Of a stretch of 64,000 bases of DNA, positions 43,169-54,864 are shown piece by piece. How positions within the stretch are numbered: the stretch's first letter is position 1; each line of letters begins with the position of its first letter. Source of the DNA: Carex sylvatica (taxonomy: Eukaryota > Streptophyta > Magnoliopsida > Poales > Cyperaceae). Position numbers and translations under genes: made by a program. Below the pieces are notes generated by a model. The model was not told the origin of the DNA. It did no database searches and was given only the letters and a program-made list of their open reading frames with translations. The DNA is taken from positions 62,001 through 126,000 of the forward strand of contig CAXKVR010000060.1 of NCBI GenBank assembly GCA_964058845.1, read 5' to 3'.

Positions 43169-43760
43169 CTGAAAAATAGTAAATAATTAAGTATGTTTTC
43201 AATTATCAGGCCTGGTTATGGATCATCTGAATGTTGGAATAATTAATTGAAATTGACTAGTACAGCATAATTGTTACATGTAAAAGATTTATTCTGTTGT
43301 CAAGAGTACAAGTTTGGAACTATTTGTTACAACCCGGAATACTGGTCAGGCATACAAAATAATTATCAAATGGGCATGACTCCACAAGAAAAAGAAAAAT
43401 TAAAAGAGGAAACAGCAAAAAGAAAATTAATATAATAATACCTTTGTCGTGAAAGAAGCTAGTACTATAATATAAAGCGCATTTTCATAATCACAAATTA
43501 ATACTGACATTTAGTACTAATTATTTCATCGTAATAAGGTTCCAGAAACCATTTGATTTAGCGATGTGTGCAAGTAAATCTTAATTTGTGCAACAAAACC
43601 TACAAAATGAAGAGACATTGAAGATCATTGGTTTGAATCAACTACCATGACTTAAAATTTCAAGAATTAAATTTTGGCCCCTTGTTCTTGCACAATAATG
43701 AATGAGTTGGTAGGTGCACTGAAATCATTTTTTGGTGAAACACATTGAAAAAGTACGTAC

Positions 43761-44682
43761 CAGCGCATCCACCCAAGACATATGGATTTCCCTGGAAGCC
43801 CCTGGCTACAATTGCAGAAATAACCACCAAAACTTGTGGGTGAGTCATAGCAATCACTGTTATTTGTACAATGGTAGCTCTCTGATTGATTCCTTGCTTC
43901 TTCACAGGTCTGATCTCCAATTGCCCACTCGAGAGTTAAGGTTTGGATGTACGGATAATATTCTTTCTCTTTAGAACTGAGGTATGAACTGTTGTTTAAC
44001 TTCCCCCAGAAATTGTACCCAAAATCTAATGCAGCTATTTGTTCGGCAATGAAGGCAATGGAACAATTGGCAAAGGGACCATTTGTGCTGCTTGTAATGC
44101 GCTTGAGTTCCAAACTAAAGCTCTTCATGCCATAACTAGGTAAGGTAGCTGTGCAGCAGCCCAATCCGGAGCAATAGGCGCCTCCAGGTGATGATCCACA
44201 GAACGCAGCACATCCATTTTGTTGGATATATGAATATCCATGCATGTGATCTGTGACATTGATCTTCAGTAAATCATCACAGCCGACAAGTAGAAGGACA
44301 TTTTCACTGGTAGATACTGTGTAAGGACTAAGGAGTTCCCAATAAGTTTAATAACCCAGAATGATTTTCTATTATTTCAGATCCATTATCTTTGTAACAT
44401 CGGATGTAAATACTCCCAAAACTTACAGAGTGTATTTTTGTAGATAGCACGGATTATGTAAGATTGGCTGTTACTTGGTAGCAAGTAGGCTTCTCCAGAG
44501 TGGCAGCTCAACTCAAAGCCCGGCAAGGCTCTGCCGCGTGTGCCGAAGGGAAATGGAATGGAATCACAAGGTTCTCCTTCCAACCAACCAAATCTTTCAA
44601 AACAAGAAGAAGGACATGTGACAATCACCAATAGAATCACAATATACAAGATTGATCTCAAACTCAAACCTCTGGTTGTCAT
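43761..44682 (-). pseudogene. WAK exon 1: signal peptide and GUB_WAK pectin-binding region, frameshifted
   Basis: Starts at ATG 44680-44682 with a hydrophobic signal peptide (SILYIVILLVIVTCPSSC). The GUB_WAK region follows: CDSIPFPFGTRGRALPGFEL SC. Frame breaks occur near 44428, 44327 and 43800; between them the pieces VLLLVGCDD and CAAFCGSSPGGAYCSGLGCC keep the family cysteines. The end GGCA|D joins the EGF exon in phase 1. The TCCTTAG/TCCTTAC pair at 44321-44334 looks like a short tandem duplication. Confidence 0.85.
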
Positions 44683-45099
44683 CCCTAACTTGGTTCGCAG
44701 ATGTAAGAACGAAAGTTATTTATGAACAGAAAAGCCGAAACATAAATGAGAAGTGACTAGGAATTGCGGGAGCAAAGTTTGATTAGTAGCAGCAAAGCTC
44801 TAAGCCTTGGAAACAGGTTTGTGGTCATGCAGGGTTTAAAATGTGGTCATGTGAAGTTAGAAGATACCAATTGTCTGTACACGGAACTGCCAGCGCCTTT
44901 GCTTCCTAAGAATCAATATTTATCACTTTCATTTTCTAGATAATTAATTAGGTATTTATTACTTGATGGGGATATATATAAATTTCTCTAAGATTTGTTA
45001 GAATAAGAAATTTCGACTGGTAGTCTAGGAGGCTATAAGTAACTTACTTGACATCCTCATTGAATGCTTGAGCAAAGTTAACGTGTAATATGCTCACGT
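44683..45099. other. Upstream region of the WAK relic
   Basis: This is the expected promoter side of the minus-strand WAK gene. No TATA box at a convincing distance and no gene were found. The right part is AT-rich and runs into a foldback MITE. Confidence 0.3.
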
Positions 45100-45440
45100 T
45101 TCGTAACCATAGCTCTAAAATATATTAGATTAGTTTAAAGTGACAAATCTAAACTATTGAAATAAATCTACTTCACGAGTAATGTGTGTATATACAAAAT
45201 TTTAAAAATTTTGAATTTATTTAGTACAAAGTCGAGTGATAAAAAAAAGATGAAAAATGAATGCATCAAAATCACTTATAAGACTTTATTTTTTTTATTG
45301 CTTGACTTTATATTAAATAAATTTGAAATTTTTAAAATTTGGCACATATACACATCACTCATAAATTAGATCAAAGTTAATAGTTTGAATTCGTCATTTA
45401 AAACAAATTCAATATATTTTAGAGTTATACCAAGCCTCCC
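45100..45440. mobile_element. Foldback MITE, about 340 bp
   Basis: The arm at about 45100-45255 is repeated in inverted form at about 45290-45437 (CTCTAAAATATATTAGATT against ATTCAATATATTTTAGAG; GTGTGTATATACAAAATTT against AATTTGGCACATATACACA). The centre is short, with no coding capacity. Exact ends and target duplication are not resolved. Confidence 0.65.
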
Positions 45441-45887
45441 ATTTTTGCTGAGACAATGATAACAACATCTCTAAGTATTTTTGCTTCCAAGTTTATTTAT
45501 TTATAATATAAAATTTAATTTTATACAATTTAAATTTATGCATACTTTATATTAACAAGAATTTTTTTTATATATTTTACAATTATTATTTATAAGGTTC
45601 ACAAATGATGGATTAGAAATTCAAATGATTTGCCTAAGGGTATTCGAAAAAAGAATACAAAATGATTGGCAAATGAGGAGCGAAAAATTTCTAGACCCTA
45701 TTCTACATGTTCCAATGAGATACGACCTTGTAATATTTAGTGTGTTTAACCTCGCAACCTCCAAATTATCATCAGAATGTAATACACAAATGACTTTTAA
45801 ATTATTCAAAATGTAATACACAAATTAATTATCTAAATAATAAAAAATATATCTAACATTTTACAATTTGAACTCGATTAATTGTTT

Positions 45888-46271
45888 GGGAAAATTGTGT
45901 CCATGCCACTACAAAATTTTTAATTTTGAAAAATGCCACTACATACTTTGAATTCACGCCAATGCCATCACAAAGTTGGTTTACTTCTAATTTTGTCATT
46001 ATTATACAATTTTTATACTATTTTGATTAAAAAATAATCTAAGAAATTCTGTTTTGAAATACATATTTCTGTATTTCCGATTATACCCCTCAATTAAAAT
46101 AAATGCACAGTTATACTATTATCATTTTTTAATCAAAATAGTATAAAAATTGTATAATAATGGCAAAATTAGAAGTAAACCAACTTTGTGATGGCATTGA
46201 CGTGAATTCAAAGTATGTAGTGGCATTTTTCAAAATTAGAAATTTTGTAGTGGCATGGACACAATTTTCCC
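45888..46271. mobile_element. Mutator-type MITE, 384 bp, with 9-bp target duplication
   Basis: Terminal inverted repeats of about 150 bp start GGGAAAATTGTGTCCATGCC and end with the reverse complement, nearly perfect. Flanks TAATTGTTT at 45879-45887 and 46272-46280 are a perfect 9-bp duplication, which is diagnostic of the Mutator superfamily. No coding capacity. Confidence 0.88.
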
Positions 46272-46572
46272 TAATTGTTTTATTAATTGTGACGGCTATT
46301 AAATACATATGGTTAATGCTTTAAAATTAAAATACATAGGAAACCCAAACAAAGTTTTCTAAGACCAATCTCTCTAGAATGGAAACCAAACCTGGTTGAG
46401 TCATGCCAATCCGTACATGTCCGACCTTGTAATCTGCTCATCCGGCAGGGTTTGACCACTGCGTTGGCTTTTTGACGATCCAAGATAGACTCAACAACCA
46501 AATATATATATTTCGACAAAAAGGCAGGATGAAATCCGTTTGTACTTTTTTTTTTCTTCTACTACCCACGCA

Positions 46573-48405
46573 TAGGGCTGACAAAAAAATTCGAGGTTCG
46601 TAATTTGATTCGGGTTTGATTCGGATTTGATTCGAGTTTTAATTCGATTCGAAATAGGTTCGAATTGAAACGAACCAAACCAGGTTCGGTTCGGAATTAA
46701 TTCAAATCAAACTCAAACCTAGCTTGGTTCGATCGAAATAGGTTCGTGATTTTTTTGTGGTTCGAATCTCATAAAATTATCGGCCATTCATTTTACTTGA
46801 TCAGATAGAATCTCATAAAATCTAGCCATTCATTGTACACCTCTGAGTCGCTCTCATTATTTCATTTAACCTAGCCGTCTGGGAGACTCCCAGCCTCCGA
46901 CGCTCTCTGACTCACTCTCATCTCACTCTCTGAGTCGCTCTCATCTTGCTCTCTTCTCGCTCTAAACCCTAACTTGGCCATCGCTCCTCTCTCTCTCGCA
47001 AGTCGCAACTGCTTTCATCTCGCAACAGTACTGCTCTCTCTCTCTCTCTCTCTCTCTAAGCCAGCAGTACACCTCCGTCGATTGGAATACTTCCGCCGAC
47101 CTAGGGTTCAGAGCTAGGGTTCCAGCACCGTCGTTAGCAAGGCGATTGAACACCAACAAAAGTAACCCGTTTAATTGGTACGCTATGCATAGTACATTTG
47201 CCTCACTCTGCCAATTGATTGGCATTGTTTCTATTTTACTTCATCTTTTATTTTTCTTGCCTTGACTGGATTTTAAGCAAAACAAAAATAATATTTTAAT
47301 ACCTATTTCTTCTTATACTGGTCATTACCAATAAATTATCTGAATTTGATATACTAATAAAACCTTTAGCTGATATACTGATATATTGATAATCTGATAT
47401 ACTGATATACTGATATACTGATAATCCTTTCCTGCAGATTTGCGCCCTTCTCAACTGCGTAGAGTTGGATCTGTTATTTCAGCTGCGGATTGGCAAATTA
47501 GTTTAGGTATGTTCCTTATAATAAATTTTAGTAATTTACTTGGGAATTCTTTCTATTTTATCTTTTATATGCATTTCTATTATACATAACTTGTCTATTT
47601 TGTGTTGGCTGTGTTGATTGTGTTGTGTTGGTTGTGCTGGTTGTGCTTCTCTGTAAGCTGGCTGTGTTGGATGTGTTGTGTTGTGCTTCTCTGTCAGTTG
47701 GCTGTGTTGACTATGTTGTGTTGGCTGTGTTGATTGTGTTGTGTTGGCTGTGCTGGTTGTGCTTCTCTGTAAGCTGGTTGTGTTGACTATGTTGTGTTGG
47801 CTGTAGCTCCTCTCTGTGTTGACTATGTTAAGTGCTTTTACTGTCATGCCTTACCTATTTTGTTGGCATGTCTGTAAGTTGTTGGCTATGGATATTAGGA
47901 TGGGTGTAATTGTGTTTTGCCTATGGTCAATGATGTAAATAATCGACATGGCTGAAACCTTGATACTGCTTCTTTTGGAGTTCAGTACCTAGTTTAGGAT
48001 GCCACATATGATACTACACATGATACTGAGACCTATTATGGCATTGGTTTTCTGTTTCGGGTAGCTTTCTATTTTCTGTCTATTTTTCATTTGAACTATT
48101 GTATGTGATTGGTTGTGCTATTGTATGCTGTTTAATGGATTGTTTAATGGATTATTCAATGGATTGTAGCTTTCTATTTTCTGTCTATTTTTGCACTTGT
48201 TTAATGGATTGTTCAAAATCAGATCTCATTTCGAACCTATTTCGAACCAAACCGAACCAGTTCGAATATGTACCGAACCAAACCCGAACTGGTCTATGAG
48301 GTTTGAAATCAGATTCAATTTCGAACTAGTTTAGTTCGAAATTATTTCGAATTCGAACTCGAACCTGAGGTAAGTTTGGTTTGGTTTGGTTCGTTGCCAG
48401 CCCTG
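46573..48405. mobile_element. hAT transposon, 1.83 kb, non-autonomous
   Basis: Termini TAGGGCTGACAA and (reverse complement) CAGGGCTGGCAA, with a perfect 8-bp duplication CCCACGCA at 46565-46572 and 48406-48413. Subterminal regions are full of TTCGAA/GGTTCG motifs in both orientations. The inside keeps a leader-like, CT-rich stretch (46840-47060, with a (CT)n run and TAAACCCTAACTTGG) and one possible small exon around 47438-47505 with a donor-like TTTAG|GTATG. No transposase is recognisable. A minisatellite lies at 47595-47835. Confidence 0.88.
47595..47835. repeat. Minisatellite (TGTGTTG-type) inside the hAT element
   Basis: Imperfect tandem repeats built from TGTGTTGGCTG, TGTGTTGATTG and GTGCTTCTCTGTAAGCTGG units, in about three higher-order rounds. 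A second short tandem array of TGATATAC units lies at about 47365-47420. Neither has the spacer structure of a CRISPR array. Confidence 0.75.
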
Positions 48406-48413
48406 CCCACGCA

Positions 48414-49716
48414 TGATGATGAAAAAAAATTATCGGTAGGGATTTGGAATGTCCGATCCAAACCTAGGGTTAGATATGGGCCATGTGGCACATCGGGTCC
48501 ATTTATTATTTTGGTTCGGATGTGGCAAGATCAGTATGACCAAAAGATGTATAGGACCGATCCAATGATCCATTATCAGGTATATTTGTTGTTGTTGTTT
48601 TTCTTTTTTCATTGTCTTTTTCTTTTTCTTTTTCTTTTTTTGAGTTAAGCAGTTTAGGTATATTTGTTGATATTTTGGTGGTATATGTTTGTAACTGACA
48701 TTAAGGTTGAGTTTTAGATACTTAAACTTAGCTCTCGTGGTTTCTAATAAAATCAGTGGTCGACCTTGAATCCACTACTTTTCAAAAAAAAAAAAATTCT
48801 ATTTTTTATTTAAACTCAATGAAGATCAAATAATTTATTACTCCAACAAAAATATCCAATACTAATGATCAAATATACGGGAAAGGTTCAAATGCATCCA
48901 TCTTTTGTGTATTCATTATGTCTCTATTTTTAAAAACTTTAATAACTCAAAATTTTGAAACTTAAAAATCAAAATAAAACCGTTAGATATAAAGTACATC
49001 ATTTTATCTATGCATGTGTAAAAAAGTATGACATTTCAATTTTATTTTGATTATCATCAAGAGTTTATAAAAATATATTAATATGAATAATTTTTAGATA
49101 TTGATGTTTCAACTTATTAATTTATATAAAAAAATATCAAAATGTGATAATATTTTATGAGTGCATAGAAAAAATAATATAAATCATATCTAACAATTTT
49201 ATTTTAATATTTATAATTTAAATTTTAGTGATTAGCTTTTTAAAAGTAGAGATATGAAAAAGACATTTAAATCCTTCTCCAAACATATATAAGTTCAAAT
49301 TTTGATATAATTTCAAATCATAGGGAATGATTTGTCAGAAGAGCCCGTCCAAATCCAGAGACAAATCAAATACTGTTATTGGGTTCCACATACCGACATA
49401 CTGTTATTGGGCCTGATTTGGGCCAACTTGGACGGTTAGTTGTGCAAGAATAATGTTTCTTGTTAAAATGTTCCAGATTCTTTACACTTGAGTTGTTTGG
49501 TCTCCTATGAAGAAATGTTTCTTGTTAAAATGTTTCAGATTCTTTACACTTGAGTTGTTTGGTCTCCTATGAAGGAAAAAGGGTCCAGATTCTTCATTAA
49601 ATTTCATCACGGATCACTAAATTTTATTTTTTTTAACAAATTGATCACTCAAATTTGAACATATTTACATATTATTTAATTTGATAACTATTTAATTTGA
49701 ACATATTTATACATAT
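48414..49716. other. AT-rich intergenic region with one MITE-like repeat and a tandem duplication
   Basis: No gene seen. Pyrimidine-rich low-complexity DNA lies at 48590-48650. About 48889-49282 belongs to a dispersed repeat with a second copy at about 56074-56490. A 62-bp tandem duplication lies at 49452-49575 (both copies contain TTTACACTTGAGTTGTTTGG). Confidence 0.45.
48889..49282. repeat. Dispersed MITE-like repeat, copy 1
   Basis: Its two ends are imperfect inverted copies (ATGCATCCATCTTTTGTG against the end TTTAAATCCTTCTCC region). The body, including TTCAACTTATTAATT, is shared with about 56074-56490. It is AT-rich with no coding capacity. Confidence 0.5.
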
Positions 49717-50506
49717 AGAGGTTGGCTATTCTACTTTCATAAGCATATGAGAGCATATGTTTATAAGTCATTTTTGTATTTTCAATGTCCAAATGGTTGA
49801 TCTGAAGTGCTCAACATATTCTCCATATTAATATGTGTTCGGAATCAAATTTTATATTTTTTTGAATTTTTTTTACTATTTTTTCAGAATTTTTCAAAAC
49901 AGAGTTTTTCATTTATTTTTTTAATATATTTTATGACTGTTTTGAAAAATTCTAAAATAATAGTATTTTTTTTTTAAATATAAAATTTGGTATCAAAGCA
50001 CATTCTAGTATGAAGAACATGTCGAGTGCTTCAGATCGACCATTTGGACATTAAAAAATGCAAAAATGACTTATAAGCATATGTCATCATTTGCTTATGG
50101 AAGTAGAGTAAGGCTACCATGCTTTGCAAATTAAAGTGAGTGTTTTAATTTGCACTCATATCTCTAGTTTCAAAGTTCAAAATGTCGATCTGAACCATTC
50201 AAGTTAATATCCATATTAAATTGGTGCTTGGAGACCAAATTTTATATTTTTTGGAAATTTTTTACTATTTTTTTAGAATTTTTCAAAACCAGTTTTTTTT
50301 TCAGAAAATTTTGGACCATCAACGGTGATTTTGAAAAATTCTAAAAACATAGTAAAAAAATTTCAAAAAATATAAAATTTGGGCTTCAAGCACAATTTAA
50401 TATGAATATCAACTTGAACGGTTCGGATTGACGTTTTCAACTTTGAAACTAAGATATGAATACAAATTAAAATACCCACTTTAATTTGCAAAGTATGGTA
50501 GCCTTA

Positions 50507-50544
<38 letters not shown>

Positions 50545-50967
50545 GAGAGAGAGAGAGGCTATGGTACGTACATTGCAATGCATAGGTATTTTTGTGCATT
50601 GGACCATAAATTATTGGATTAAAAGTCCAAATGACCGATCCAAACTATTCATCTTGTTCTCCATATTAATATGTGCTTGGAGACCAAATTTTATATTTTT
50701 TGAAATTCTTTTACTATTTATTAAGCCACTTTGAAAATCGCTAATCCAATGGTGCCTTTTGATTTTACTGTTACCGTTGGATCAGCGATTTTCAAAGTGG
50801 CTTAATAAATAGTAAAAGAATTTCAAAAAATATAAAATTTGGTCTCCAAGCACATATTAATATGGAGAACAAGATGAATAGTTTGGATCGGTCATTTGGA
50901 CTTTTAATCCAATAATTTATGGTCCAATGCACAAAAATACCTATGCATTGCAATGTACCATAGCACA

Positions 50968-51007
<40 letters not shown>

Positions 51008-51460
51008 GAGGTTGGCTAATAGCAAATCAATTGTTCCTGAGGTCCCATGCAACTAAGTCGTTTTTCAATTTTCAACGTCCAAAAAATTTATCCGAACAGT
51101 TAGATGTGATATCTATATTAAAATATGCTTGGAGACCAAATTTTATATTTTTCTGAATTTTTTTTACTATTTATTAAGCCACTTTGAAAATCGCTGATCC
51201 AACAGTGGCTTTTGATTTTACTATTTTGTTAGGCCAACGTTGGATCAGTGATTTTCAAAGTGGTTTAATAAATAAATAAAAAATTCAAAAAATGTAAAAT
51301 TTGGTCTCCAAGCACATTTTAATATAGAGATCAACTTGAACGGTTCGGATTGGCATTTTGAAGCTTGAAAATTGAAAAATGACTTAGTTGCACGGGACCT
51401 CAGGAACAATTGATTTGATATTAGCCAACCTCTCTCCCTCTCTCTATATATATACTAGTA
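49717..51460. mobile_element. Cluster of four foldback elements in AT/AG microsatellites
   Basis: Four consecutive inverted-repeat units: about 49717-50119, about 50105-50508 (overlapping the first over GAGTAAGGCTACC), about 50552-50970 and about 51003-51450. Each arm holds a shared core GACCAAATTTTATATTTTT. Ends are GAGGTTGGCTATT, GAGTAAGGCTACC, GAGGCTATGGTAC and GAGGTTGGCTAAT. They abut (AT)n and (AG)n tracts at about 50509-50556 and 50970-51007. The third has nearly perfect arms of about 190 bp around CTTTGAAAATCGCT. No genes; open frames on the two strands here are mirror images of the arms. The placement recalls microsatellite-associated MITEs such as rice Micron. Confidence 0.75.
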
Positions 51461-52644
51461 TCATGCTCGTGCATTGCAACGGAAACATTATAAGATTGAA
51501 TAGAATATGAAGAGATTTTTTATTGACATTTCCCCCAGAATTAAGGAAAAAAATATATAATTGAAAATAAAAAACACAAAAGAAAAAAAAACGGAGAGAT
51601 AAAAAGAAGTATTGATTGTCTTCTTTTCCTATTAACAGACAAGGAATGTGCAAAATAATTTTTTTTTTCTTGAGTTGTAGTAGCATCTTTTATGTAAAGT
51701 TCGCGTCAGATTCAAATTATATTTTGAAGTTTTTATGAATATATATAAAGTTACAAAGAATTAATGACATGTTACAATATAAAAGTACTAATTAAGAACA
51801 CAATTGTAATGCAACCAAGTTGTATGAAATGACAAGATAGAATTTATAATAAATTACAACAATTTTTTTCTATTTAAAAAAGTAGAGAATATTTTTTTAT
51901 AAATATTATATATCGGATCAATAAGGAATTTGAAATCGGATCCAATAAAATATGAATGTGAATACAAAAAATTAAGTGGACCCTCCTTTGTGACTTAAAT
52001 CAAACTATGGATCCACAATTCTTGTTATGTTGATTTATGCTTCTAAGATTTTCAATTGATTTCTATTGTGATCTGTATAGAAGCAAAATTAATAATATTT
52101 ATAGATTTCTCACAACAATAGCTATAAAAACATAGAAGAGAAATAAGGAATGAAAGAAATAAGAAAACATAATTATATTGTGAAATTGAAGAAGGAGAAA
52201 TAAGAAATGAATGAAATAAGAAAACATATTATATCGTCAAATTTCAGAGTTTATTTAATTTTAATTGTAATGTATCGTGTGGTAGTACATGTGGTGAATA
52301 TGTTTTTAGTTAATTTTAGACTTTTACACATTATTTAGATGCATTTAATCAAAAAAAGACAAATTATGTAATAGGAGGACTGAGATTTAAATTCAAAATT
52401 TTATCTTTCAATCATAATCGTTAACGGATCGGACACCCAATGTGCTTAATAATAAAATGAAGATATTATATGTCACACCATTCATATTTTTATCCTGTCA
52501 ATTTAGTTTCTCTCTTCTCATTTTTTGATTGGAACCCATCTACTTCTCTCTTCATTTAAAAATATATTTGTTGTATCCAAGGTGCAATATAACTTTTAAA
52601 TTTAAACAATCTTTTTAAGTTCTTCTATTGAATTATTGCCCAGT
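51461..52644. other. AT-rich intergenic region, nothing recognised
   Basis: No gene, no clear repeat boundaries. The left edge has ACTAGTATCATGCTCGTGCATTGCAACGG (51453-51481), a wording seen at the edges of some plant repeats; nothing more can be supported. Confidence 0.3.
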
Positions 52645-53157
52645 TATTCATTTTTTTACAAAGAACTAAATCCTCTGCCCCCCATGTGAGCAGGATTTTT
52701 CTGGCCCTCAATCAATTTGACCAATTTTTAGTTGACATGTGGCATACATTTTTAATTAAATTATTATTTTAGTAGAAAGGGGTAGTTTGGATATTTTCTT
52801 TCCCTTTTGTCTCTTAGCCTTTCAAATTCACAAAAAGTGAGGATCTACTTGTAACTTTCTTTCTTCAATTCTTCTGACAACCAATCCCATTTTTTTTTTT
52901 TTTGATGAAAGCCCGCATACTTGATTAAATATAAAAATTTCAAAGCTTAAGCAATCTCTTGTCATGAGAACTTTTTGAGTTGAATCAAGTTGCAAAATAT
53001 TTTACTTGTAAGTTATTTTTTTTATTTTCTGTTGTAAATTCTAGATTTTTCATCTAATCGGTTCTACTTTGCTTTTTTTTTTTTGTCTCTTTTTATCTTG
53101 ATGGAGTCAAGGTGATAAGTCACCTAATTAATTTCCACAATTTTTTTAAAGGCTGAG

Positions 53158-53229
53158 ATGAAAGGTGCCATCCAATGTCAGTACTGTAGTAGGGAATATC
53201 AAGAAACCCACATTTTTTTAAGACATTGA
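53158..53229 (+). other. Short ORF with CxxC...H...H pattern inside the long-TIR element
   Basis: A 23-codon frame from ATG to TGA containing CQYCSREYQETHIFLRH, a spacing like a zinc finger. It follows an acceptor-like TTTAAAG. It may be an exon fragment of a captured gene. Too short to assign. Confidence 0.25.
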
Positions 53230-53408
53230 AACAATTACTTAATGTGAGGTTAGCAACAATGCTAGATTAAAACTGGTTTATTAGGCAGTAGAATAACACT
53301 GATGCTTTCGTACTAATATGGTTGTTTTAAGCAAAGTTGCTATGTTGCTCCATTTACTGGTAAAAATCGGGACAAATTAGGAGTAGTTTATATTTACTGG
53401 TAAATGAA

Positions 53409-53576
53409 ATGGGTTGTCAAGAATTCAGCCATCAAATACAAATCACAGAGACAATTGATGAACGGCTGTTCAATCTCGAAACGAGATTAGCAAAAGAGAG
53501 AGACGAGCACAATGAGGTTCTATCCTGTGCGAGATCTCATGTAGTTGGAATTTTAATTTCACTAGGTAGTAGTTGA
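53409..53576 (+). other. Short charged ORF inside the long-TIR element
   Basis: A 55-codon frame from ATG to TGA. Its middle (ETIDERLFNLETRLAKERDE) is heptad-like and coiled-coil-like and differs from the AT-rich surroundings. It could be a captured exon or a relic of the transposon's own gene. No family is recognised. Confidence 0.25.
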
Positions 53577-54115
53577 TTAAATTATTTTCATTTCAGTCTT
53601 TTAATTTTCAAGTGCCCAGCAAAGGTAACCGATTAAGTTAGGCTTTCAATTTCCTCTTCCGTAAGATGTAATGTATTGTTTTTTATTTAATCAAGGATGC
53701 GGGCTTCCAATAAAAAAAAATGAGATGGGTTGTGAGAAGAATTGAAAAAGGAAAGTTACAAGTCGATCCCCACTTTTTGTGAATTTGAAAGGCTACGAGA
53801 CAGAGGAAATAAAATATGCAAGCTACCCCTTTGTACTAAAAAAATATCAATTAACAACCAAGCCTTTAGTTTCAAACAAGTTGAAGTAGGTTAGAAATGA
53901 AATCCAATCACAATCATAAAATAAAGATAAGCAGTAATAAAGTAGTAATAAAAAAAAATGGTGAAAGAATAAAAATACAAATGAAAGTGTACTAAAAATA
54001 TAATTTAATTAAAAATGTATGCCATGTGCCAACTAAAGATTGATCAAATTGAATGACCGAAAAATTCTGCCAACTGGAAAGCAGAAAATTTGGTTCTTTT
54101 TACAATTGTGTATGC

Positions 54116-54864
54116 CTTCAATTTTTAAAAAGAAACATTTATTTATGTCTAAATTTTTTTCCGTGCCAAATATTTTTCAAGAAAAAATATTTTATTTTGA
54201 AATTGACAGTTCTTTCAGCATATTTTTTTTTCTAACAAAATTTGGAAAACAAACTTAGTAATAAAAAAAATCGGCCAAATCATTTTTAATTTTTGAGAAA
54301 CGAATCGGTCAAAGAATTGGACAAAGTCACAAAAAGCGAGGCCATTTTTATTAATACCCTTAAAAAAACATAATTTTAAAAATGCTCCTGCATTTGATTT
54401 TTTTTTCAAAATTGCTCCGACCGCCAGTACCAGGTCCACGGGCGGCCCAACCTCCATAGCAGATCGCCCCTGATCTGGACGGTCGTCTTTTTTTTTTAGA
54501 GATCTTAATATTTTTCATTTAAATAATTTTGTGAATAAAAAGTTTTCTTGTTTAGAGTGTATGCAAAAAAAAAAAAACATTTGATATATTTATAAAGTGA
54601 TGTCATAACTCTTTATAACTTTGATTGATTTAATTTGTCAGTTGAATATCATAAGTCTAAAGATAACACTAATTAAGGACTTGATATTAATTCTTAATAA
54701 TTTATTTTATTTGAATATACACAAGAAAATGTAGCTAGATGAACTTAGAAACACCTAGTTCTACTCTAGTTATGATCTCTCAAAAATCAAAAGTCAAAGC
54801 AAAAATGAAAGAAGAGCATCGTCGTCACTGCTGTGTTCTTGAAAGAAAATAATAGAAAAAAAAA
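54116..54864. other. Intergenic region, nothing recognised
   Basis: No gene seen. A GC-richer patch at 54415-54485 (GGGCGGCCCAACC) stands out from AT-rich surroundings but has no recognised identity. Confidence 0.3.

Larger units (their letters stand above)
36599..44682 (-). pseudogene. Wall-associated kinase (WAK-like) gene, frameshifted and split by a copia element
   Basis: A receptor-like kinase gene that would bind pectin in the cell wall and signal inside. Exon 1 (43761-44682): signal peptide, GUB_WAK pectin-binding region, start of the EGF part. Exon 2 (43010-43168): EGF-like. Exon 3 (36599-37783): transmembrane helix and kinase. All junctions have GT-AG signals and matching phase 1. 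Four frame disruptions are visible: a +1 shift near 44425-44432, a 7-nt tandem duplication with an in-frame TAG at 44321-44334, an extra G in a GGGG run at 43799-43802, and a shift equal to an 8-nt loss in the activation loop near 37107. Intron 2 is 5226 bp, of which 4744 bp is a copia insertion with its duplication. The gene cannot make a full protein as it stands. The first shift overlaps a GTAAGT and could instead be splicing. Confidence 0.88.
52645..54115. mobile_element. Long-TIR DNA transposon, about 1.45 kb, non-autonomous
   Basis: The left arm (about 52645-52940) and right arm (about 53680-54112) are inverted copies, for example CACATGGCATACAT-type and TTTCAAATTCACAAAAAGTG against CACTTTTTGTGAATTTGAAA. 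The centre of about 750 bp is unique and contains two small open frames (53158-53229 and 53409-53576). Exact ends and the target duplication could not be fixed, so the superfamily is open. Confidence 0.65.

Noticed and set aside
36599..44682. An intact WAK gene
   Set aside because: Four frame breaks are visible although splice sites and catalytic motifs are present; an intact reading would need all four to be sequence errors.
47595..47835. CRISPR-like array
   Set aside because: Units are short, imperfect and contiguous, with no unique spacers; the context is a plant hAT element.
48589..48650. Pyrimidine-rich tract as a regulatory element
   Set aside because: Simple low-complexity TTTTTC repeats with no nearby gene.
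50486..51052. Two open frames on opposite strands sharing the same 50-residue peptide
   Set aside because: They are the two arms of one inverted repeat read outward; the match is structural, not evidence of a gene.
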